This document shows positions 36,662-43,352 of a stretch of 64,000 bases of DNA, piece after piece. The notes under the pieces were generated by a model. That model had not been told where the DNA came from, made no database searches, and saw nothing but the letters and a program-made list of their open reading frames with translations. Source of the DNA: JAIQFL01 sp035295745 (GTDB lineage Bacteria > Acidobacteriota > Terriglobia > Bryobacterales > Bryobacteraceae); NCBI GenBank assembly GCA_035295745.1, contig DATGIL010000071.1:1-64000 (forward strand), in the 5' to 3' direction. The position numbers and the translations under genes were made by a program. Every line of letters begins with the position of its first letter. Position 1 is the stretch's first letter.

Positions 36662-36725
36662 CAGGGCTCAGGGCTGGGGGTGGACGCGAACGTCGGGAGA
36701 TGGCGTGTACGATAACAGGAGGTTA

Positions 36726-37517
36726 ATGTTGCGACGACCTTCGTATCTTTCACTCGCCTTTCTGACGATCGGCACGTTTGTGGTGCCGTTCGCACACGCG
36801 GAGCATCGGCTCGTCCGTATCGGGGACCGTCGCATCTCGATCGATTGCGACGGGCGCCCTTCGTCTTTCGGAACCGTAGTGCTGATGACTGGGCAAGGCC
36901 GAACGGCGCGAGATTGGGCCAGGGTGCAGCCGGCCGTGTCGCACTTTGCCCGCGTTTGCAGCTACGACCGCTCGGGCTTAGGTGAAAGCGATCCCGTCTC
37001 CAAACCGCAGTCCGTGGACGAAATTATTGAAGATTTGCACGCTTTGCTCCAGGCCGCCGGCGAAAAGGCGCCTTACCTTCTGGTAGGACATTCCATCGCA
37101 GGAATCTACTGCCGCCGTTTCGCAACGAGATATCCGGGTGACGTGCAATCGTTCGTCTTCGTCGACTCCTCCCACGAGGAGCAAATCTGGCGGCTGCACG
37201 AGGTCGATCCTGAGGCACCTCCGCCCAACCAGGCTCTTGCCAGCGTCTTCTTTACGGAGCCCGGCCAGAGGCTCAATTGGAACACGAAACTGGCGCTGAT
37301 CGTAATCGGACGTGGAAAGACAGGCCCTCCGATACCGCAATTGACAGAAAAACAGAACGCCGCGTTCCCTCGAATCTGGAGGGAACTGCAGGAGGACCTC
37401 GCGAAGCGTTCGCCGAAAGGACAGTTTCGAGTTGCCGAAGAGAGTGGCCATTACATACAGATCGACCAGCCGGAACTCGTCATTCAGGCCATCCGGGATC
37501 TGATACCGACCCAGTAG
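36726..37517 (+). CDS. Exported alpha/beta hydrolase
   Basis: A 263-residue hydrolase with a signal peptide (residues 1-25, ending in AHA). The nucleophile elbow GHSIAG places Ser123; a likely acid lies in FVFVDSSHEEQ and His242 in EESGHYIQID. The early LMTGQGRTARDW resembles the HG-containing oxyanion loop of this family. I place the start at ATG 36726, 3 bases after AGGAGG. A role in hydrolysing esters or similar compounds in the periplasm is inferred; no substrate can be named. Confidence 0.85.
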   Translation: MLRRPSYLSLAFLTIGTFVVPFAHAEHRLVRIGDRRISIDCDGRPSSFGTVVLMTGQGRTARDWARVQPAVSHFARVCSYDRSGLGESDPVSKPQSVDEIIEDLHALLQAAGEKAPYLLVGHSIAGIYCRRFATRYPGDVQSFVFVDSSHEEQIWRLHEVDPEAPPPNQALASVFFTEPGQRLNWNTKLALIVIGRGKTGPPIPQLTEKQNAAFPRIWRELQEDLAKRSPKGQFRVAEESGHYIQIDQPELVIQAIRDLIPTQ

Positions 37518-37657
37518 GGATCATTTGGGCTGGCTGTTTATTCCGCTCCAGGCGAAATTCGCGGTCAGTTGCCACTTGCGGGCCCACTCCGTTTGGCGAG
37601 GCTCGACGCCCCCGCGAAAGAGCCTGGCGGGAAGAACGAGCAGCATGTGGGCCGGAT

Positions 37658-37789
37658 TCACCCCCGATGCTCGCTAAAGGCAATAAATACGAAAATGAGC
37701 CAGCCATAGAGCGCGAGAGGAACCCAAATCAGGAAGCGGACTCTCCTGTGAGATGCGGGGCCCGACAGCGATTTCTCCTCTTTCCTCAA
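37658..37789 (-). CDS. Predicted 43-residue single-pass membrane protein
   Basis: A small open frame starting at TTG 37789, which overlaps the TGA stop of the TPR gene in the sequence TTGA, and ending at TGA 37658. The N-terminal 18 residues are charged (RKEEK, then HRRVR) and the next 20 are strongly hydrophobic (FLIWVPLALYGWLIFVFIAF), followed by FSEHRG. This is a classic small tail-anchored or single-helix membrane protein profile. No family is recognised. The overlap suggests translation coupled to the TPR gene; a chance hydrophobic frame is possible, but the charge-hydrophobic order and overlap argue against it. Confidence 0.45.
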   Translation of the reverse strand: MRKEEKSLSGPASHRRVRFLIWVPLALYGWLIFVFIAFSEHRG

Positions 37790-38757
37790 TCCGCCCGTTC
37801 CACGCCGCCGCTTGCCATGTCGGCCAGCAGTTCCCTCGCTTTTTGATTCTCCGGATCGAGGTGCAGCGCTCGGCCAAGGTAATGCTTCGCCAAGTCGAAG
37901 GCGCCGCGCTTCTTACAGAGGCGTCCAAAGCTCGTGAGTATCACTGACTCATCTGGATCGAGACGCAAAGCGCTCTCAAAGAACGCCTGGGCTGAATCGA
38001 AGTCTTTCAATACCAATTCATGGATATTCCCCAACGACCACAGCGGCACGGTCCAGTCCGGTTGAATTTGCTGTGCGCACCGAAATTCCGCGATCGCTGA
38101 ACCCGTGTCCGCACTCCACAGGTGAGTTCCCAGGTAGATGTGAGCCCGACAGTCATTGGGCTGGAGTTCGATGCTTTTTCGCAAATGACGCTCTGCATTC
38201 GAAACATCCCCGCGCTTGCTGAGTAAGAATCCCAATTCCCGGTGCGCGGATGCAAAGTCAGGATCCAACTCAAGGGCTTTTCTAAAGAGCGCCTGCGCTT
38301 CAGAAGGGCGATCTTTACGCAGTACAACGCCAAGGTTGAAATACGCCTCCTCATAATTGGGATCGAGCCGGATCGCCTCGCGATATGCCGCCTCGGCCTC
38401 CGGACGCCTTCCCAGGTTCCGCAACGCGACCCCGAACAGGGTGAATCTTGCCGGGTCCTCTCCGGCAGCGCAGGATCTCCGGAGGTAACCTTCACCGGTT
38501 TCGTAGTCGCCGCGGTTGAGAGCGATGATCCCCAGTGCCATCAGTGCCAAACCGGAACGATCGCCGATCACCAGTGCTCTTTGAAACGCTGCTTCCGCCT
38601 CCTCGATTTTTCCGAGGCCCTTCGCACAGCCGCCCAGGCGAAGGAACACATTCCGAGTCGGACTGGAGACCGCCAATTGCCGCCATGTATCCAGGGCGCG
38701 TTCCGTTTCGCCAGCATCTTCGAGGCGGTCGGCCTCGTCAAACAACTTTTGAGACAC
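37786..38757 (-). CDS. TPR repeat protein
   Basis: A 323-residue cytosolic protein made almost wholly of tetratricopeptide repeats (about nine units of 34 residues, for example PEAEAAYREAIRLDPNYEEAYFNLG and SEAQALFRKALELDPDFASAHRELG). It starts at GTG 38757 with an excellent ribosome binding site (GGAGG, 5 bases upstream) that directly follows the hipA stop, so it is very likely co-expressed with hipBA. It is a protein-protein interaction scaffold; the partner is unknown, but the gene order suggests the toxin-antitoxin pair or the small membrane protein encoded just after it. Confidence 0.85.
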   Translation of the reverse strand: MSQKLFDEADRLEDAGETERALDTWRQLAVSSPTRNVFLRLGGCAKGLGKIEEAEAAFQRALVIGDRSGLALMALGIIALNRGDYETGEGYLRRSCAAGEDPARFTLFGVALRNLGRRPEAEAAYREAIRLDPNYEEAYFNLGVVLRKDRPSEAQALFRKALELDPDFASAHRELGFLLSKRGDVSNAERHLRKSIELQPNDCRAHIYLGTHLWSADTGSAIAEFRCAQQIQPDWTVPLWSLGNIHELVLKDFDSAQAFFESALRLDPDESVILTSFGRLCKKRGAFDLAKHYLGRALHLDPENQKARELLADMASGGVERAD

Positions 38758-38766
38758 TTCCCTCCA

Positions 38767-40026
38767 TTATGATCGTCGTGCCAAGGCAGCTTTCAAATCC
38801 TCGTGCTCGAACGCCGAAGCCATGCGATCGGTTTCGTTGGGTGTGAGCCCCAGTTTCTTTGCGGCCCGGCGCCACCCGCCAACAGCATGCCCAACCTCGG
38901 CCGCGACCTGGCGTGCCTGGCTCGCAGCTAATTCGAAATAGCCTGCGACCTCCAAAGCCAAATTCAGCGACGCCGTAGCGTCTTCCAGGTCGATCGCAGT
39001 CGTCAGGACACGAGGTTTGATATCCGTGGGCACGGGGTTGAGGTCGTAGGCCGGAGACAATCTCCAGCCACCCGGCCCTGCCCACAGGAATCCGTGGTTG
39101 CGCAGGTGATCGTCCGTATTGGAAATCAGGATGCTGAAAACGATCCGGCGCCAGAGCGCCTGTATGTCCTGCTTGGGCGCGGCGCCGTGTTGGCGGAGCA
39201 CATCCACGAACTCGAGGTAGCTTCGGGATTCATTATCCTTCGCGTCCAGCATGCTCATCGCCGACAGGAACGGCACCCGCGTGCCAGACTCCCGGTCAAA
39301 GCGCCGCAACAGCAGAACAGGTTTCTCGACTATCGATTCCAGACGCCATGCCGGAACCGGGATGCCCGCATTCCCGGCGAGCGTTAGAGCCACGGCCTCC
39401 CATACGACTGTATTGACTTCATCGCCCTTGCTCGGAAACTTGGCAATCGCGAGATGGCCGTCGCGGTCGCGGACGGACGCCTTCGGCCGTGCGCCCCCCA
39501 GGGAAGAACCAGGAGCCAGCAGAAGTTTCAGGTCTTCTTCGGTGTCCTTGTCCTCGATCACGTGCTCTGACGCCGAGAGCAGGCGCGGGAGTTCGATAAG
39601 CGGCGGGATTTTTGTAGGGGCCTGATCGGATAGGAACGGCCCCCCTTCCCGCTCCGCAAACCGCAGTGCGCCCTGACGCGCTTCATCGTCGACGAGCAGG
39701 AGATAGTCGATCTCACGGACGGTTCTTGGGCTCCGGCCTTCGCGCTCGGCGCGACGCCGCTCAGCACGCCGCATCAAGACGCGCCCCCACCGATCGGGTG
39801 CAGAATCGCCGATGGAGCCGAACAGCGGCTTGTCGAACGTACTGTGAAACGGACCTGGCCCGAGTCTGAGGGCGGGTTCCAAAGAGAAGCGCTCCGGGTG
39901 TGTCAGCCAGCCCTGATCGTATTCGAATGTCGCGCTCTCGCGGTCTTTGCGCAGACGCGCCCAGAGACGCCCCACCAGATGTGGGGAGCCTTGCAGGTCG
40001 GCGTACACAAGAACCTCTCTGTCCAT
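38767..40026 (-). CDS. hipA: HipA-family Ser/Thr kinase (toxin)
   Basis: A 419-residue HipA kinase. The glycine-rich autophosphorylation loop is SSLGGARPK (174-182), the ATP-binding Lys lies in LAIAKFPS (Lys196), the catalytic loop is NTDDHLRNH (303-311), and the metal-binding Asp is in SPAYDLNP (Asp328). These match E. coli HipA, which phosphorylates GltX and causes growth arrest and persistence. The start ATG shares its A with the last base of the hipB stop (TAATG), so toxin and antitoxin are coupled. The TPR gene follows after 9 bases. Confidence 0.92.
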   Translation of the reverse strand: MDREVLVYADLQGSPHLVGRLWARLRKDRESATFEYDQGWLTHPERFSLEPALRLGPGPFHSTFDKPLFGSIGDSAPDRWGRVLMRRAERRRAEREGRSPRTVREIDYLLLVDDEARQGALRFAEREGGPFLSDQAPTKIPPLIELPRLLSASEHVIEDKDTEEDLKLLLAPGSSLGGARPKASVRDRDGHLAIAKFPSKGDEVNTVVWEAVALTLAGNAGIPVPAWRLESIVEKPVLLLRRFDRESGTRVPFLSAMSMLDAKDNESRSYLEFVDVLRQHGAAPKQDIQALWRRIVFSILISNTDDHLRNHGFLWAGPGGWRLSPAYDLNPVPTDIKPRVLTTAIDLEDATASLNLALEVAGYFELAASQARQVAAEVGHAVGGWRRAAKKLGLTPNETDRMASAFEHEDLKAALARRS

Positions 40027-40382
40027 TACTTCTCACCTGGTTTCGGCAGCTTTGACAGTCTGGGAGAGCGGGGGAGACGGATTCGCTCGGGGAGATGTTC
40101 CTCTTCGAGCTCACGGCCGACCCTGTCGTGCGTCGGGTCGGCGAGATCGGTCACGCGTTCGATCAGCCCCAGGGCGAAGAGAACAGTCGCATAATTCCCG
40201 AGTGAGACGCCTGGCTCGCCCGTCTCGATCTTGTGCAGCGTGACCCGGCTGATCGAAGCACGCTCCGCGAGGATTGCCACTGGGATGCGCCGACGCCTCC
40301 TGGCGTCGCGAATGTCATGCCCAAGCTTGCGGAGTGCTCGGACAACGGGTATGGGGACCGCGGATGGGCTTTGGGGCTTCAT
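40026..40382 (-). CDS. hipB: HipB-like XRE-family antitoxin and repressor
   Basis: A 118-residue DNA-binding protein with an XRE-type helix-turn-helix: LGHDIRDARRRRRIPVAILAERASISRVTLHKIETGE, then YATVLFALGL. The N-terminal 20 residues and the C-terminal tail are polar (LPERIRLPRSPRLSKLPKP). It should bind HipA and repress the hipBA promoter, which carries inverted half-sites around the start codon. The stop overlaps the hipA start by one base. Confidence 0.92.
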   Translation of the reverse strand: MKPQSPSAVPIPVVRALRKLGHDIRDARRRRRIPVAILAERASISRVTLHKIETGEPGVSLGNYATVLFALGLIERVTDLADPTHDRVGRELEEEHLPERIRLPRSPRLSKLPKPGEK

Positions 40383-40387
40383 TGTTT

Positions 40388-40442
40388 AACGTTCATTTTA
40401 AGCTGCTCTATCCATACTAGCGTAAATTATGGTGAATGTTAA
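40388..40442 (-). promoter_or_regulatory. hipBA promoter and paired operator half-sites
   Basis: On the minus strand, a -35 TTAACA (40442-40437) and -10 TAGTAT (40419-40414) have a 17-base spacer. Half-site TGAATGTT (40433-40440) overlaps the -35 box and half-site AACGTTCA (40388-40395) lies between the expected transcription start and ATG, in inverted orientation. Another inverted pair, CCATA (40412-40416) and TATGG (40428-40432), spans the spacer and -10. This fits autorepression by the HipB-like protein. Confidence 0.65.
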
Positions 40443-40483
40443 CTCCATCGAGGTCGGCTCCGTCGTTTTCAGGTTGGCCTCTG

Positions 40484-40745
40484 CTACATCTCCTCCAACT
40501 CCGGGAAAACCTGCGCGCGAACGCCTCCTCTTTCTTCCATCGGTGTCGCTCCAGGTCCAGCCTTTTGCCGCAGAAGACCTTCGCGCTGCCGCAGGAGACG
40601 CCATTGCGCCCGAAGATCACCCAGCTGATCGTAAGCGTAGTTCTCGTCATCGAAGGTCCAATAGTCGTCCTCGGGCTTACGGCTTGCCTCGCGAAGCGGG
40701 ATCGCGCGGCAAATCTGGATTCGCCTCGGGGCGACAGGCGAAGCG
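40484..40745 (-). pseudogene. Possible coding remnant without a usual start codon
   Basis: The gap between hipB and the M50 protease (40383-40745) contains, on the minus strand, a stretch that reads like protein: a Glu/Asp-Trp/Tyr block (PEDDYWTFDDENYAYDQL), then a charged helix (GDLRAQWRLLRQREGLLRQK) and a Glu-rich end, stopping at 40484-40486. The open frame continues upstream into the end of the M50 gene, but has no ATG, GTG or TTG that would start a full protein. It may be the tail of a deleted gene, a gene with an unusual start or one with a frameshift. No family is recognised. Confidence 0.35.
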
Positions 40746-41456
40746 TTATAACCCGTAGCCTTGGCCGGGGTACAGAGCGCGCAGCGACAGAGTAAAGATC
40801 GGGCCGAAGAGGGGATTGAAGATCTGCCACGCGATCACCAGCCCGATCATGCTGAACCCGCGCATCTGGTGTCCGAGTTCCTGGAAACGGAGGGCCGCAT
40901 TTTCGCTGAGCAGCAAACCCACGGCGCTGAAGCCATCGAGCGGAGGCAGCGGCAGCAGATTAAAAACACCCAGCAGCAGGTTCAACGAGAACATCACGCT
41001 GAAGAAGACGGCGCCGCCGGCGGCCAAGCCCGGGCTTGTACCCTCGACGATGTGCGTGAAGCTGGCCTCGTCCGGATGGGTGAACACACCAGCCCAAATC
41101 CCGAGGTGGATCACGATGGCGGCGAAGATCGTGAGGGCGAAATTGGCTCCCGGCCCTGCGAGCGACATCCAGGCCGCCCGCCGGGGATGGCGTTGCGCCC
41201 AAAAGGGATCGTAAGGCGCGCTCGCCCAACCCATCATCCAACCGCCCATGATGTACGACAGGATTGGGAAAATCACCATGCCGACCGGCTCGCGCCGGAC
41301 GTGCGGAATGGGGTCGAGCGACACCTGCCCGCCATGAAAGGCAGTCAGATCGCCGCCCAGTTTCGCTGCCAAGGCGTGAGCCGCCTCGTGGCAAGTCGTC
41401 GAAAACAGGAACACGACATACCAGATGACGCCGAGAACTACCACATCGCCACTCAT
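40746..41456 (-). CDS. Site-2 protease family (M50) membrane metalloprotease
   Basis: A 236-residue membrane protein with about six helices. The zinc motif HEAAH lies in the first helix (FSTTCHEAAHALAAKLGG), and the second metal ligand region is NLLPLPPLDGFS. It belongs to the rhomboid-like site-2 protease group of small M50 enzymes (YfbR/SREBP-type without PDZ domains). I use ATG 41456; TTG 41516 would extend it by 20 residues with no typical sequence. It may cut membrane-bound anti-sigma factors or other regulators. The possible remnant of another gene follows immediately. Confidence 0.88.
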   Translation of the reverse strand: MSGDVVVLGVIWYVVFLFSTTCHEAAHALAAKLGGDLTAFHGGQVSLDPIPHVRREPVGMVIFPILSYIMGGWMMGWASAPYDPFWAQRHPRRAAWMSLAGPGANFALTIFAAIVIHLGIWAGVFTHPDEASFTHIVEGTSPGLAAGGAVFFSVMFSLNLLLGVFNLLPLPPLDGFSAVGLLLSENAALRFQELGHQMRGFSMIGLVIAWQIFNPLFGPIFTLSLRALYPGQGYGL

Positions 41457-41553
41457 AGAGATCGCACCATCGAGGAACCGATGAGATCCCCAGTGTAGAA
41501 GTGTCAGGCTTAACAAACAAGTCTACAAGTTGTGGCTATCTGACGTTACTATT

Positions 41554-42666
41554 TCAGCTCACTCGTGCGAGTTCTTTCCACTGTCTACCCTGAGACTCCG
41601 CAACGCCGCCATGTGTTACATAACCGTTATAGGTATTGACACCCTGGCGAATGGCGACATACTCTTCGCAAGCTCCTTCGAGTCCGCGATTCGCCAGTTC
41701 CAGGAGATACGGAAAAGTGGCGTTGGTCAGTCCCAATGTGGAGGTATGCGGTACCGCAGCCGGCATATTCGACACGCAATAGTGCAGGACGCCATCCACA
41801 AAGTAGATCGGCTCGGTATGAGTTGTGGCGTGTGACGTCTCGAAACAGCCGCCCTGATCGATGGCGACGTCGACTACCACCGCGCCGCGCTTCATGGTCG
41901 CGATCATCTCGCGGCGCACCAGTTTCGGCGCCGAAGCTCCCGGGATCAACACCGCACCGATGACGAGGTCGGCCGTCTTCAAGTTTTCGCCGATGGTCCA
42001 GGTGTTCGACGCGAGCGTCACGATATACCCACCGAAGATATCGTCGAGTTCGCGGAGTCGGTTGAGATTGCGGTCGATGATGGTGACGTGCGCGCCGAGT
42101 CCCACGGCGATCTTCGCCGCGTTCGTGCCCACGATGCCGCCGCCCAGGATCACCACATTCGCCGGCGCGACCCCGGGAACGCCGCCGAGCAGAATACCGC
42201 GTCCGCCCGAGGGCTTCTCGAGATACTGCGCGCCAACCTGCACTGACATACGTCCCGCCACTTCGCTCATCGGGGTGAGTAGCGGCAGCGATCCATCCTT
42301 CTCGCGGATGGTCTCATAGGCCACCCCATTCACGCGCGACGCCAGCAACTGGTCAGTCAGTTGCGGCAGGGGCGCCAGGTGCAGATAGGTAAACAGAATC
42401 AAGCCTGGACGAAAATACGAATACTCGCTGGGTTGCGGCTCTTTGACTTTCACGATCAAGTCGGCCTTTTGCCAGACTTCTCCCGCGTTTTCGAGGATGT
42501 GCGCGCCCGCCTGCATATACTCGCGGTCGGTGATGGAACTGCCCTCACCGGCGTGGGTTTCCACCATTACATCGTGCCCTGCTTCGCGCAGAGCAGTTAC
42601 GCCGCTGGGCACCAGCCCGACACGCGTCTCGTGATCCTTCACTTCCTTGGGAACACCAATGATCAT
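41554..42666 (-). CDS. ald: Alanine dehydrogenase
   Basis: A 370-residue enzyme that interconverts L-alanine with pyruvate and ammonia using NAD. Arg15, Lys75 and His96 of the active site are in place (HETRVGLVP, VKVKEPQ, TYLHLAP), and the Rossmann motif is ILGGGIVGTNAAKIAVGLGAHV. Length is standard. RBS GGAGAAGG precedes ATG 42666. It is a single-gene unit, divergent from the sigma factor gene at 42783. Confidence 0.96.
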   Translation of the reverse strand: MIIGVPKEVKDHETRVGLVPSGVTALREAGHDVMVETHAGEGSSITDREYMQAGAHILENAGEVWQKADLIVKVKEPQPSEYSYFRPGLILFTYLHLAPLPQLTDQLLASRVNGVAYETIREKDGSLPLLTPMSEVAGRMSVQVGAQYLEKPSGGRGILLGGVPGVAPANVVILGGGIVGTNAAKIAVGLGAHVTIIDRNLNRLRELDDIFGGYIVTLASNTWTIGENLKTADLVIGAVLIPGASAPKLVRREMIATMKRGAVVVDVAIDQGGCFETSHATTHTEPIYFVDGVLHYCVSNMPAAVPHTSTLGLTNATFPYLLELANRGLEGACEEYVAIRQGVNTYNGYVTHGGVAESQGRQWKELARVS

Positions 42667-42782
42667 GCGACCTTCTCCTCGAATAGATTAACACCACGCA
42701 CGCGTTGTGGAGCGGGTCCCCCATGCTTTTGCAAGGCCGATTTTCGTAGAATGGTACAGTTTCAGCCTCGGAGGTTCAGGAG

Positions 42783-43349
42783 ATGCCCGCTAGCGAAGAA
42801 GTGACCAGGCTGCTCATTGAGTGGAAACAGGGCAATCAAGCGGCAATTGACCTGTTAGTGCCGCTGGTATATGACGAGATGCGGCGGCTTGCCGAAAGTT
42901 ACCTGCGCGACGAACGTGCCGCAGCCACGTTGCAACCGACCGCACTCGTACACGAGGCCTACCTCCGGCTGGTGGCACAGCATCTGCCCGACTGGGAAAG
43001 CCGCTCCCATTTCTTCGGTGTGGCCGCGCATTTGATGCGGCAGATTCTGGTAGACCACGCCCGCCGGCACAAAAGCAGCAAGCGCGGCGGTGGCGTGGCG
43101 AACGCATCCCTGGACGAGGCCTTGAGTTTCGCGCCGGAACGTAGTTCGGAGATCGTGGCTTTGGACGACGCGCTCAATACCTTGGCCAAAGTGGACGAAC
43201 GCAAGAGCCGGATCATGGAACTCCGGTTCTTTGGCGGATTCAGCGTGGAAGAGACGGCGCAAGCCCTGGGAATGTCCGTCGCGACCATCGGACGAGAGCA
43301 GAGGATGGCGGAAGCCTGGCTGCATCGCGAGTTGAGCCAGAAGGGATAG
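42783..43349 (+). CDS. ECF RNA polymerase sigma factor (TIGR02999-like)
   Basis: A 188-residue sigma factor of the same family as the one at 20096: LRDERAAATLQPTALVHEAYLRLV in region 2, SHFFGVAAHLMRQILVDHARRHK, and a region 4 with MELRFFGGFSVEETAQALGMSVATI. GGAGG lies 8 bases before ATG 42783. The kinase gene begins 3 bases after its stop, and the whole chain sigma-kinase-globin-STAND is tightly packed, so they should be co-transcribed. Confidence 0.92.
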   Translation: MPASEEVTRLLIEWKQGNQAAIDLLVPLVYDEMRRLAESYLRDERAAATLQPTALVHEAYLRLVAQHLPDWESRSHFFGVAAHLMRQILVDHARRHKSSKRGGGVANASLDEALSFAPERSSEIVALDDALNTLAKVDERKSRIMELRFFGGFSVEETAQALGMSVATIGREQRMAEAWLHRELSQKG

Positions 43350-43352
43350 GCG

